Positions 17,196 to 25,952 of a stretch of 64,000 nucleotides of DNA are shown piece after piece. The notes beneath the pieces were generated by a model. It was not told where the DNA came from. It worked only from the letters and a program-made list of their open reading frames with translations, and ran no database searches. Both the position numbers and the translations under genes were made by a program. The stretch covers positions 3,845,501-3,909,500 of the forward strand of contig NZ_CP016499.1 of assembly GCF_001713475.1 (NCBI RefSeq), read 5' to 3'. Numbering within the stretch: position 1 is the first letter of the stretch; each line of letters starts with the position of its first letter. Source of the stretch: Agrobacterium sp. RAC06. Lineage in GTDB: Bacteria; Pseudomonadota; Alphaproteobacteria; Rhizobiales; Rhizobiaceae.

Positions 17196-18284
17196 CTACC
17201 AGACAAGCCCACGCGCCGCGACTTCCTCCACGCGGGTGACGATGCCGTCGCGGTGGAAGGTCATGACATCGAAGAGGTTTGAGACGACGCAGGTGTGGTT
17301 CGGGATGATCCTGACCTTCTCGCCGATCTCGGGGCGTCGCCCCTCAACCTTCGACAGATCGACCGTGCCGTGCTCCTCGGAGAGGACGGAGATCATGGCG
17401 TCCGGATACTCGACGATCATGCCGTAGTCGGAGAAGCCGAGGAGGTCCGAGGTGAGCGCCTTGGAGCCTGAATCAAGGATGGCGCGATCCTTGGTCGGGC
17501 GTGAGACAACGGTGGCCAGGATGTGCATGGCACAGTCGTCGAGGCTGCAGTGACCCGAGCGGGCCATGGCACGATCGTTGTAGACATAGGTGCCGGCGCG
17601 GTGCTCGGTCGCCGATGTCACCTTGTGGGCGGAGAAGAGGCTGGGCGTGCCGCCATTGGAGACGATGGGGCAGGCAATGCCACGGGCCGCGAGGCCGGCG
17701 ATCGTGGTCGCGAAGAATGCCTCGACGGCTTCCTCGGTGTCGGCCTTGGGGTAAGTCAGGATACCGCCAAAGGTGAGGCCGGGGGCGGCGACGATTGTCT
17801 CGGCAAGTGCTACGGCCGCTTCAGGACTCTGGACGCCACAGCGTCCGCCGCCCGTGTCGCATTCAACGAGAACCGTGAGCGGGTGCGTCTGTGAGAAAGC
17901 GCAAGAGAGACCGCGCACGGTGGTCTCGCTGTCCGCGACGACCTTCAGGCCCGAAATGCGGGCGTTCAGATCGACGAGACGCTTGTGCTTCTCGCTGCCG
18001 AGAATGTTGAAGGTGATCAGCAGGTCTTCAAATCCGTGATCGGCGAAGATCTCGGCTTCGGTGATCTTCTGGCAGTTGATGCCTTTCGCCCCCGCCTTCA
18101 CCTGTTCTGCAGCGATCTCAGGGATCTTGTGGGTCTTGATGTGCGGACGGAAGGCGAGGCCATGGCTGTCCATGTAGGTCTGGACGCGGGCGATGTTGGC
18201 GGCGAGCTTCTGTTCGTCGATCAGTGGAAGCGGGGTCGAGAGTTCTGATATCGACTGGCCGGGCTTTGGGCGCGTGAGTTCCAT
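17196..18284 (-). CDS. PLP- and metal-dependent D-serine dehydratase/D-threonine aldolase family enzyme
   Basis: 362 residues. An alanine-racemase-type N-terminal barrel carries the PLP lysine in RPHIKTHK (K50). The C-terminal domain ends with HTCVVSNLFD, providing the His-x-Cys metal ligands seen in the DSD1/D-threonine aldolase family. It acts on D-3-hydroxy amino acids, giving either pyruvate plus ammonia through an enamine or glycine plus aldehyde. Its ATG overlaps the M81 stop (18284), so the two are coupled. A RidA gene nearby favours an enamine-generating reaction (inference). Confidence 0.85.
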   Translation of the reverse strand: MELTRPKPGQSISELSTPLPLIDEQKLAANIARVQTYMDSHGLAFRPHIKTHKIPEIAAEQVKAGAKGINCQKITEAEIFADHGFEDLLITFNILGSEKHKRLVDLNARISGLKVVADSETTVRGLSCAFSQTHPLTVLVECDTGGGRCGVQSPEAAVALAETIVAAPGLTFGGILTYPKADTEEAVEAFFATTIAGLAARGIACPIVSNGGTPSLFSAHKVTSATEHRAGTYVYNDRAMARSGHCSLDDCAMHILATVVSRPTKDRAILDSGSKALTSDLLGFSDYGMIVEYPDAMISVLSEEHGTVDLSKVEGRRPEIGEKVRIIPNHTCVVSNLFDVMTFHRDGIVTRVEEVAARGLVW

Positions 18285-19765
18285 CAGGCGGCCTCGCTGC
18301 CTTCGGGCGTCTCGTGCGGATTGGCCATGATCGGCCAGATATCGCGGCGCACATGGCGATAGGCGGTCTTGGCCGGATCATTCGGATAGGGCGTACCTGC
18401 GGCGCAGTAGAGAATTTCCGCGGCGATCTGCGAGAAGGCCGCATAGAAGTGGTTGGTCGACTTGATGACGAGGAGATGTTTGCTCGTCGGGTCGATGCCG
18501 AGTGCCTTGAAAAGCGAGGGATCGTAGCTCTGGACGCGGACCGAGCTAAGAATGATGTCGATACCCTCAAGCCGGATATGGGCAGCATCGCCGAAGGGGG
18601 CGATGCTGTCGCCGAAGCGCATTTCGGCATTGGCTACGACCTTGACCACCTTCACCAGCCCGTCGATCGGATGGCCGGTGCCGGGGGCCGATTTTGCGCC
18701 GAAACGCAGCGGGATTTCAGCGCCTTCGCCGGCGGCCATGCAGATCTGCACGGCGATCGGGTCCCAGATCATGCCGACGGCTGCGTTGGTAACGCCACGC
18801 GCCAGCATTTCCTCCAGGATCACGGTCGCGTCGCCCGCCGTTCCGCCACCCGGATTGTCCCACATGTCGGCGATGACGACGGGGCCTTCAGGGTAAGCGA
18901 GCGCCTGGTCGAGGGCGGTCTTTTCGTCGATCTGCGGCATCATGAAAGTGCCGCGCTTTGCAAAAAGCTCAAGACCCAGGTCGCGAGCGAGCATCGCGCC
19001 TTTGTCGGCATTGCCGTTGGTCACCGCGATCGTCTTGGTGCCCATTTCAGGCACGTCGCCGGCCATGAAGCCATGAATGACCGAGAGCGACAGAACGTCT
19101 GCATCCACTTTTTCGATGGCCATAAGTCTGTCAACAAAGCTGCGCATAGGCTCGCGCGAGGTCGGGAAGATATCGATCATCCGGCAGTCGAAGACCGACA
19201 TGACCGGCTTGACGCGGCCTTCCAGCGTGTCGACTGCGATACGCCAGAGATCTTCGGCGCGGTCGACGAAATCCGTATGCGGGAATTCCTTGAAGACGAC
19301 GAAGAAATCGGCGGCAGCGACACGTTTTGCCGTCAGGTGGCTGTGTGGATCGAGTTCTGCGCAAAGAAGGATGTCCGGGCCGATGATCTCGCGGATGCGG
19401 GCCAGCAGATCACCTTCCGGGTCGAGATAGCCGTCAGCGACCATAGCGCCATGCAGGCCGAGAACGACAGCATCGACGGGCATGGCTGCGCGCAATTGAT
19501 CCAGGATCTCGTCGCGCAGGCTCTCAAAGGTCTGACGGTTGACGAGACCCGCCGGGTCCGCCCAGGTCGCGGTGCCCTCTATCAGCGTCCAGCCCCTGTC
19601 AGTGCAGACCTTGCGGCCGACTGTGATCGGCGCGGTGCAGAGCGTGGGGGTCGCGGGATGTTGTCCCGGAGGTGCATAGAGCGAATCCTCGAAGGCGCGC
19701 CGGTCGATGCAGATCGGGGAGAAGGTGTTCGTTTCCGTTGCAAGCGCGGCGGTGAATATGCGCAA
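18284..19765 (-). CDS. M81 family metallopeptidase (MlrC-like)
   Basis: 493 residues. The N-terminal DUF1485-type domain has ATETNTFSP and LHGAMVADGYLDPEGDLLARI. The C-terminal MlrC domain has DMWDNPGGGTAGDATVILEE. The TTG at 19765 is chosen because AGGAGGT lies 6 bases upstream; an upstream TTG in frame has no such site. MlrC opens linearised microcystin peptides, but most M81 members have unknown substrates. It is coupled to the D-amino-acid enzyme downstream, and a paralogue lies at 24454, with the hexosaminidase. An amide-hydrolase role on an amino-sugar or D-amino-acid conjugate is plausible. Confidence 0.87.
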   Translation of the reverse strand: MRIFTAALATETNTFSPICIDRRAFEDSLYAPPGQHPATPTLCTAPITVGRKVCTDRGWTLIEGTATWADPAGLVNRQTFESLRDEILDQLRAAMPVDAVVLGLHGAMVADGYLDPEGDLLARIREIIGPDILLCAELDPHSHLTAKRVAAADFFVVFKEFPHTDFVDRAEDLWRIAVDTLEGRVKPVMSVFDCRMIDIFPTSREPMRSFVDRLMAIEKVDADVLSLSVIHGFMAGDVPEMGTKTIAVTNGNADKGAMLARDLGLELFAKRGTFMMPQIDEKTALDQALAYPEGPVVIADMWDNPGGGTAGDATVILEEMLARGVTNAAVGMIWDPIAVQICMAAGEGAEIPLRFGAKSAPGTGHPIDGLVKVVKVVANAEMRFGDSIAPFGDAAHIRLEGIDIILSSVRVQSYDPSLFKALGIDPTSKHLLVIKSTNHFYAAFSQIAAEILYCAAGTPYPNDPAKTAYRHVRRDIWPIMANPHETPEGSEAA

Positions 19766-19801
19766 AGGCTGACCTCCTGGTTTCAAGGGTTTGAGGGCGG
19801 T

Positions 19802-20293
19802 TCAGCGCTTGCCCATCGGATTGGGCAGATAACCGGTAAAGCCGGAGATTTTCCAGCGGCCTTCATGCAGGCGGCAATAATAGAGCGTCTGCCAGCGCAT
19901 GACGTCGAGTGTGCCATCCGTCTTCTTGATGCCGCCGTCGAACTTCTTGCGTACGAGCGCCGTCTCGCCTGAAATCTCGATCTCTTCCAGCGTCGTCGTG
20001 GTGAAGATCGCGGTGCGCGGGTCCTCGCCATAGGTCTGGGCAGCGAAGTCCTTGGCCTGCTTCAGCCACTCGTCGCGATAGGCGGGAAGATTGGGGAAGG
20101 CCAGCGTCCACTTGTCCGGATCTTCTTCGCGATTGCCGCTGATGCCGATGAAGCCGTCTTCGACAAAGTCCTGGGCAACCATGCTCCAGTCAGCGGCGAG
20201 AAAGGCATCGATATCGCGGGGGACAAGCATCTCCCAGATCGAGTGGCGGGCTTCGTCCGTTGCCGGAAACGGATTGTGGAATGGGTCGCGCAT
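19802..20293 (-). CDS. NTF2-like/SnoaL-fold protein of unknown function
   Basis: 163 residues. The pattern of an N-terminal helix (FLAADWSMVAQDFVEDGFIGI), a curved sheet and the end LYYCRLHEGRWKISGFTGYLP is typical of the NTF2-like/DUF4440 fold, which binds small ligands or catalyses simple isomerisations. It is the first gene of the minus operon, 36 bp ahead of the M81 start, and faces the ridA-rpiR operon. No catalytic residues can be assigned. Confidence 0.75.
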   Translation of the reverse strand: MRDPFHNPFPATDEARHSIWEMLVPRDIDAFLAADWSMVAQDFVEDGFIGISGNREEDPDKWTLAFPNLPAYRDEWLKQAKDFAAQTYGEDPRTAIFTTTTLEEIEISGETALVRKKFDGGIKKTDGTLDVMRWQTLYYCRLHEGRWKISGFTGYLPNPMGKR

Positions 20294-20328
20294 TTCTTCC
20301 CCGTTTTTAAATTCTTTTCATGAATGTC

Positions 20329-20348
20329 GATTTTGTCTGGTCAAAATC
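20329..20348. promoter_or_regulatory. Dyad GATTTTG-N6-CAAAATC, candidate RpiR operator
   Basis: Perfect 7-bp inverted repeat with a TCTGGT spacer, centred in the 112-bp gap between the divergent NTF2-like and ridA operons. The rpiR gene is second in the plus operon, so autoregulation of both operons from this site is the simple reading. Function is inferred from position. Confidence 0.45.
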
Positions 20349-20405
20349 CGTTTTTTGTGGTCGCTTGTCAACGATCGAAGAAAATAATTTGCACGAGGGG
20401 TGTCC

Positions 20406-20792
20406 ATGACGATCAAGCGTTACGGGGCCGAGAAGGCAGGTGCGGGTGGCCAGCGGCTGCCGTTCGCCCGCGCCGTCGAGGCCGATGGCTGGCTCTATGT
20501 CTCCGGCCAGGTGGCTATGGAAGATGGTGAGATCATCCCGGGCGGCATCATCGAGCAGACCCACAAGACGATCGCCAATGTCATCGCCATTCTTGAAGAG
20601 GCAGGTTACGGCCTCGAGCATGTCGTGCGCTGTGGTGTGTGGCTCGATGACCCCCGCGACTTCTGGACCTTCAACAAGATCTACCAGCAGTATTTCGGCG
20701 AGCACCCGCCGGCGCGGGCCTGTGTTCAGGCCTCGATGATGGTTGATTGCAAGGTTGAGATCGACTGCGTAGCCTTCAAGCCTTCGAAGTAA
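20406..20792 (+). CDS. RidA family reactive-enamine deaminase-like protein
   Basis: 128 residues, the normal RidA/YjgF size. It retains the substrate-binding arginine in PPARACVQASM and the GWLYVSGQVAMEDG sheet. The ATG at 20406 is taken over a GTG six bases upstream because GAGGGG sits 5 bases before it. RidA proteins hydrolyse 2-aminoacrylate and similar enamines released by PLP enzymes; the divergent PLP enzyme of this locus is an obvious source. Confidence 0.88.
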   Translation: MTIKRYGAEKAGAGGQRLPFARAVEADGWLYVSGQVAMEDGEIIPGGIIEQTHKTIANVIAILEEAGYGLEHVVRCGVWLDDPRDFWTFNKIYQQYFGEHPPARACVQASMMVDCKVEIDCVAFKPSK

Positions 20793-20808
20793 CAGAGAGG
20801 GCAAGGCA

Positions 20809-21675
20809 TTGGATATCTTCGCGCGCATTCAGGAAGAGGCAGGGCAGTTTTCGGCCTCCGAGCAACGCATCGCGGATATCCTGCTCAATTCCTTCGACTT
20901 TGCGGTCAATGCCTCGATCATCGAACTTGCCGAGAAGGCAGAGGTCTCACCGCCCACGGTGACGCGCTTCTGCCGACGTCTCGGCTGCCAGAACTTCGCC
21001 GATTTCAAGGTGAGCCTGGCGCGCACGGCCTATGTCGGGGTGCGCTATCTCAACCCGGAGGCCCAGAGCACTGAGCCGGCCGACGTGGCGAGTGATGTCA
21101 TCACCAAGGCGCAGAACGCCATGTTCATGGTGCATCGGGCGCTCGATCCTGTCATCCTCGACAAGGTGGCGGACCGGCTGGCGCGGGCAGAGATGGTCTA
21201 TGCCTTCGGCTCCGGGGGCAATTCCTCGATGATCTCGGGCGAGATCCAGAACCGGCTGTTTCGTCTGGGATCGCGGGTGACGGCTTCTGCCGACCACAAC
21301 ATGCAACTGATGCTGACGGCTGCTGCACGCTCCAACGATGTGCTGATCGGCTCATCGTTTTCGGGGCGCAATGCCGAGCTGGTGAAATGCTTCAAGCTTG
21401 CCCGCGAGAACGGCATCACCACGATCGCGCTCACCCAGAGCAACAGCCTGGTGGCCGAAGCGTCCGAACTCGTCATCGGTATCGACCTGCCGGAGGGTGA
21501 AAACATCTTCCGGCCGACCTCGACGCGCTTTGCCTATCTCGCGGTCGTCGACGTGATCGCGAGCCTGGTTGCCTATCGCAATCGCAAGCAGTCGCAAGTG
21601 ACGCTGCGCCATATCAAGCAACAGCTGGTCGAACACCGCGATGGCGGGGACGACCGGCAACTTCTCGGAGACTGA
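20809..21675 (+). CDS. MurR/RpiR family transcriptional regulator
   Basis: 288 residues. An N-terminal RpiR helix-turn-helix (ELAEKAEVSPPTVTRFCRRLGCQNFADFK, about residues 38-66) is followed by a SIS sugar-phosphate-binding domain (YAFGSGGNSSMISG, IGSSFSGRNAELV). The TTG start has GAGAGGGCAAGG upstream. Members sense phosphorylated sugars such as MurNAc-6-P. It probably controls both divergent operons here. Confidence 0.9.
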   Translation: MDIFARIQEEAGQFSASEQRIADILLNSFDFAVNASIIELAEKAEVSPPTVTRFCRRLGCQNFADFKVSLARTAYVGVRYLNPEAQSTEPADVASDVITKAQNAMFMVHRALDPVILDKVADRLARAEMVYAFGSGGNSSMISGEIQNRLFRLGSRVTASADHNMQLMLTAAARSNDVLIGSSFSGRNAELVKCFKLARENGITTIALTQSNSLVAEASELVIGIDLPEGENIFRPTSTRFAYLAVVDVIASLVAYRNRKQSQVTLRHIKQQLVEHRDGGDDRQLLGD

Positions 21676-21706
21676 GCCATGTCCGCATCGATGTCGGAGA
21701 TCCGCC

Positions 21707-22483
21707 GTGACGCATAAGGTTGCCGTCGTAACGGGTGCTGCCGGAGATATTGGTCGGGCGATCGCCAAGCGTCTGGCCGACAGCCATGACGTCGTCGTGC
21801 TGCTCGATCTGGATTCTGCTGCATTGGACAAGGCAATCGTTGAGCTCGGAAGCGATCCGCGCTTCGTTCCGCTCACCTGCGATGTGACGGACGAGACGGA
21901 TCTCGCCGAGACCGCTGCTCGCGTGGCCGGCCATGGCCTCGTCCATACGCTGGTCAACAATGCCGGTGCGGCGCGGGCCGTCAGCCTCGGCGATACCGAT
22001 GGCGAGATCTGGCGCAAGGACAATGCGCTTAATCTCGAAGCGCCCTTCTTGTGCTTCCGCGCTTTTGAGGAGGCGCTGAAGGTGTCCAAAGGCGCTCTCG
22101 TCAACATTTCCTCGGTCAATGGGATGGCTGTCTTCGGTCACCCTGCCTATAGCGCGGCCAAGGCCGGGCTTATTCATCTGACCAGACTGATTGCCGTCGA
22201 ATACGGCAAATACGGTATTCGCGCGAATGCGGTGGCACCCGGCACTGTGCGCACCCAGGCCTGGGAGGCGCGCGCTGCGGCCAATCCTCAAGTCTTCGAA
22301 GAGGCCAAGCGCTGGTATGCGCTGCGCCGGATCGCGACTGCGGAAGACATTGCCAATGCGGTGTTTTTCCTCTCGAGCGATCACGCGGCGGCCATCACGG
22401 GCGTGTGCCTGCCCGTCGATTGCGGGCTGACGGCCGGTCAGGCCGAACTCGCGCGAACCTTCTCGCAATCCGACAATTATTGA
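21707..22483 (+). CDS. Short-chain dehydrogenase/reductase (SDR)
   Basis: 258 residues. Classical SDR signatures: nucleotide loop VVTGAAGDIGRAIA, NNAGAA, and the Ser-Tyr-Lys triad within NISSVNGMAVFGHPAYSAAKAG. The GTG at 21707 is chosen because it gives the conserved N-terminus seven bases after GGAG. As part of the RpiR operon with a hexosaminidase it is likely a sugar or sugar-alcohol dehydrogenase; the substrate is unknown. Confidence 0.87.
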   Translation: MTHKVAVVTGAAGDIGRAIAKRLADSHDVVVLLDLDSAALDKAIVELGSDPRFVPLTCDVTDETDLAETAARVAGHGLVHTLVNNAGAARAVSLGDTDGEIWRKDNALNLEAPFLCFRAFEEALKVSKGALVNISSVNGMAVFGHPAYSAAKAGLIHLTRLIAVEYGKYGIRANAVAPGTVRTQAWEARAAANPQVFEEAKRWYALRRIATAEDIANAVFFLSSDHAAAITGVCLPVDCGLTAGQAELARTFSQSDNY

Positions 22484-22508
22484 TATCGTAAAGCCCGGAG
22501 CATTCCCC

Positions 22509-24440
22509 ATGGCAACAGAAATCCAGTTCCGCCTCGAAAACGCGTGGCATCCGGTGGAGGGCGACGCTTGCGGCGCCTTCGTCTTCACGCTGGTCAATCT
22601 CTCCGATGTCGCGCTTGCCGATTTCAAGCTCGCCTATACGTCGCTGACCCGCGTCAAGGACACCGAAGAGCCGATCCTCGAGAATGCCGTGTTCCTGAAG
22701 CGCAATGCCAATTTCCACCAGTTCGCGCCGCCGGCCGGCTTCGTACTGCAGCCGGGTGCCTCCTGGACGTTCCGGGTCGGTGGCCTCTGGCGCCCAGCCA
22801 AGCATCGGACGGATGGGGCGAAGTCCGCCTACATCACGCTCTCGACCGGCCAGCATGCGGCCGTTGCGGTCGCGGATTTGATGCTCGGCGGAGGCAACAG
22901 TGCCCCGCCGCCGGCCTTGTTGCCTGAGGGGAAGGTTTCCCAGCCCTTTGCCATGCTGCCCTGGCCGGCATCGGCCGAGCTGGTGGCCGGCGAAGGCTTC
23001 CCCGTCGCGCTTTATCCGACGGAAGGCGCCTCGCTGGTTGAACTGCGCACTGTCGAAAACGTGCTGCGTCTCTTCTGCCGCCTCTTCGCGGTCGGCCATG
23101 CGCCGCTGTCGCTGGCATCTGTGCATCAGGGGCGGGCGATCGTCCTCAAGTCCGACGAAGCGCTTGGCGCCTCCGCCTATCGGCTGGACTTTGCCGCTGA
23201 TGGTATCACGCTCGCCTATGGCGATGTCGCTGGCCTGCAATATGCGCTGACCCTGCTCTCGCAGACGCTGCACGGTGCGCGCACGCAGCCGGAGACGTTC
23301 CGTTTCCCGATTTCCGGCACCATCACGGACAAGCCGCGCTACGACTGGCGTGGTTGCCATCTCGATGTCTCCCGCCAGTTCTTCCCCGTTGCCGACGTCA
23401 AACGTTTGATCGACATCCTCGCCTGGTTCCGGATGAATACCTTCCACTGGCATCTGTCCGACGACGAAGCCTGGCGCCTGGAAATCAAGGCCTTCCCGCA
23501 GCTCACGACCCTTGGCGTGTTGCGCGGCCCGGACGAACCGCTACTGCCGCAACTCGGCAATGGAGCCGAGCCGGTTGGCGGCTTTTACGCCCAGGACGAG
23601 GTGCGCGACATCGTTGCCCATGCCGCCGCCCTTCAGGTCGAGGTGGTTCCTGAGATCGATGTGCCCGGCCACAGCACGGCGATGCTGGTGGCCCTGCCTG
23701 AACTCGTCGACGGCCAGGAAGCGCCTGACAGCTATCGCTCGGTCCAGGGCTATCCGAACAATGCGCTGAACCCGGCGATCGAATACACCTACGAGGTGCT
23801 GGGCAAGGTCTTCGACGAAATGGTCGAGCTCTTCCCGTCGAAGCTTATCCATATCGGTGGTGATGAAGTGGCGGCCAATACCTGGATGGCTTCGCCACTT
23901 GCCCGCAAGCTGATGCAGCAGGAGGGCATCGAAGGCACCTTTGGGCTGCAGAGCTATTTCATGAAGCGGATCCAGAAGATGCTGGCCGAGCGCGGCCGCA
24001 AGCTCGCTGGCTGGGACGAGGTCAGCCATGGCGGCGGCGTCGATCCGGAGGGAACGCTGCTGATGGCCTGGCAGAAGCCGGAGGTCGGGCTGGAACTCGC
24101 CAAGGCAGGCTACGATGTCGTCATGACGCCGGGCCAGGCCTATTACCTTGATATGGTGCAGGACGAGGCCTTTCAGGAGCCGGGTGCAAGCTGGGCCGGC
24201 ACCGTGCCGCCGCACCACACTTATACCTATGAGGCGGTCGCCGAGTTTCCAGCCGAACTTGCGGCCCGTATGCGCGGCGTGCAGGCCTGCATCTGGTGCG
24301 AACACTTCCTGACCCGTGACTACTTCAACCACCTCGTCTTCCCGCGCCTTCCGGCCATCGCCGAGGCCGCCTGGACGCCGAAGGACAGCAAGGACTGGCT
24401 GCGCTTTGCGGCCATCGTCCGTCTGAGCCCCCGCTACTGA
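22509..24440 (+). CDS. Beta-N-acetylhexosaminidase, GH20
   Basis: 643 residues. The N-terminal third is a beta-rich domain, then comes a GH20b domain. The catalytic barrel starts near DWRGCHLDVSRQFFP, with the Asp-Glu pair in HIGGDEV (D452, E453), and MNTFHWHLSDDEAWRLEI is also conserved. It releases terminal GlcNAc/GalNAc by substrate-assisted catalysis. There is no signal peptide or lipobox, so it appears cytoplasmic and would act on imported disaccharides or conjugates. The liberated GlcNAc could feed the kinase and NagA encoded at 6-8 kb. Confidence 0.92.
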   Translation: MATEIQFRLENAWHPVEGDACGAFVFTLVNLSDVALADFKLAYTSLTRVKDTEEPILENAVFLKRNANFHQFAPPAGFVLQPGASWTFRVGGLWRPAKHRTDGAKSAYITLSTGQHAAVAVADLMLGGGNSAPPPALLPEGKVSQPFAMLPWPASAELVAGEGFPVALYPTEGASLVELRTVENVLRLFCRLFAVGHAPLSLASVHQGRAIVLKSDEALGASAYRLDFAADGITLAYGDVAGLQYALTLLSQTLHGARTQPETFRFPISGTITDKPRYDWRGCHLDVSRQFFPVADVKRLIDILAWFRMNTFHWHLSDDEAWRLEIKAFPQLTTLGVLRGPDEPLLPQLGNGAEPVGGFYAQDEVRDIVAHAAALQVEVVPEIDVPGHSTAMLVALPELVDGQEAPDSYRSVQGYPNNALNPAIEYTYEVLGKVFDEMVELFPSKLIHIGGDEVAANTWMASPLARKLMQQEGIEGTFGLQSYFMKRIQKMLAERGRKLAGWDEVSHGGGVDPEGTLLMAWQKPEVGLELAKAGYDVVMTPGQAYYLDMVQDEAFQEPGASWAGTVPPHHTYTYEAVAEFPAELAARMRGVQACIWCEHFLTRDYFNHLVFPRLPAIAEAAWTPKDSKDWLRFAAIVRLSPRY

Positions 24441-24453
24441 GGATTTGAGCCCT

Positions 24454-25893
24454 ATGACCTTCCGCATCGCCGTTGGCGGTATCCACACCGAGTGCTCGAC
24501 CTCATCTCCCGTTCTGATGCAGCCCGAGGATTTTCGCGCGCTGCGCGGGGCGGAGCTGCTGGCGCATGAGTATTTCGACTTCCTCGATGCCGAGGGCGTT
24601 GAACACCTCCCGCTGCTGCATGCGCGTGCCGTTCCCGGTGGGCCCCTGGCGCATGGCACCTATGAGGGGTTCAAGGCGGAGTTCCTTGAGCGGCTGAAGG
24701 CTGCACTGCCCATCGACGGGCTCTATCTCGCCATGCATGGCGCGATGAATGTCGAAGGCATTGATGATGCCGAGGGTGACTGGATTTCGGCAGCCCGTGC
24801 TGTTGTCGGATCGGATGTGCCGGTGGCGGCGAGCTACGACCTGCATGGCAATGTCACTCAGAAGATCGTCGATCAGCTCGATATCTTTGCCGGTTATCGG
24901 ACGGCGCCGCATATCGATGTGCGGGAGACCATGGTTCGTGCCTGGTCGATGCTGGTTCGGGCGCTGAAGACCGGCGAGAAGCCGGGCGTTGCCTGGGCGC
25001 CGGTGCCGGTTCTTCTGCCCGGTGAACGGACGTCAACCGAAGACGAGCCGGCAAAGAGCCTTTATCTGAAGCTTCCGGAACACGACGCCGTTCCCGGTGT
25101 CTGGGATGCCAACCTGATGGTGGGCTATGTCTGGGCTGACGAGCCGCGCGGCACGGCCTGCGCCGTCGTCACGGCCGTCGACAAGGCTGCGGCGGAAAAG
25201 GTTACGGCTGCCATTGCCCAATCCTACTGGGATGCACGCGAAGACTTCCGCTTCGGCCCGGTCACGGGACCGCTTGAGGACATGCTCGACATTGTCGAAC
25301 GCACCGAGACACGGCCGATCATCCTCGCCGATTCCGGTGATAACCCGACCGGGGGTGGTGTCGGCGACCGGGCGGATGTGCTCAAGGCGCTTCTGGCGCG
25401 GTCGATCGATGACGTGCTGATCGCCGGAATTACCGACCGTCCCGCCGTCGAACGCTGCTTTGCAGCCGGCGCCGGTGCACGGGTTTCGTTGAAGGTTGGC
25501 GGCTCTCTCGATCCTGCAAGCCCTTCCGTCGAGGTGGAGGCGGATGTCGTCTTTCTCGACGATCCCGGCTCGGCGGGCGAGAGGCAGGCCGTCGTCAAGA
25601 TCGGCGCTATCACGCTGGTGCTCGCAGCGCGGCGTCGGCCCTATCACAACATCGCGGATTTTACCCGGCTTGGGCTCGATCCGACCACAGTGCGGCTGCT
25701 TGTCGTCAAGTCCGGCTATCTCTCGCCCGAGCTTGCGCCGATCGCCAATCCCAACCTGATGGCGCTGACGGATGGTGTGATCAACCAGGACATCGAGAAC
25801 CTGCGGAGCCATCGTCGCCACCAGCCAAGCTATCCCTTTGTCAAGGATTTCAGCTATACGGCAAAGGTGTTCTTCTCGACGCGATTCCCTTGA
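24454..25893 (+). CDS. M81 family metallopeptidase (MlrC-like), second copy
   Basis: 479 residues. It has the same two-domain plan as the M81 protein encoded at 18284-19765: GGIHTECSTSSP near the N-terminus, MHGAMNVEGIDDAEGDWISA, and the MlrC-domain loop DSGDNPTGGGVGDRADVLK. The two copies are clearly diverged, so different substrates are likely. The ATG at 24454 is preferred to a TTG 9 bases upstream that abuts the GAGGA ribosome site. It lies 13 bp after the hexosaminidase. Confidence 0.87.
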   Translation: MTFRIAVGGIHTECSTSSPVLMQPEDFRALRGAELLAHEYFDFLDAEGVEHLPLLHARAVPGGPLAHGTYEGFKAEFLERLKAALPIDGLYLAMHGAMNVEGIDDAEGDWISAARAVVGSDVPVAASYDLHGNVTQKIVDQLDIFAGYRTAPHIDVRETMVRAWSMLVRALKTGEKPGVAWAPVPVLLPGERTSTEDEPAKSLYLKLPEHDAVPGVWDANLMVGYVWADEPRGTACAVVTAVDKAAAEKVTAAIAQSYWDAREDFRFGPVTGPLEDMLDIVERTETRPIILADSGDNPTGGGVGDRADVLKALLARSIDDVLIAGITDRPAVERCFAAGAGARVSLKVGGSLDPASPSVEVEADVVFLDDPGSAGERQAVVKIGAITLVLAARRRPYHNIADFTRLGLDPTTVRLLVVKSGYLSPELAPIANPNLMALTDGVINQDIENLRSHRRHQPSYPFVKDFSYTAKVFFSTRFP

Positions 25894-25952
25894 GACATTG
25901 ATGTCGGTGCCGCCCTTCCGGCGGCACGATCCCCAACTCGATTGTACCCTTG

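Noticed and set aside
18314-19972. Plus-strand open frame of 552 codons
   Set aside because: It is the mirror of the M81 gene at 18284-19765; composition is Asp/Arg/Gly-rich with no family motif, and GC-rich third positions leave the opposite frame open.
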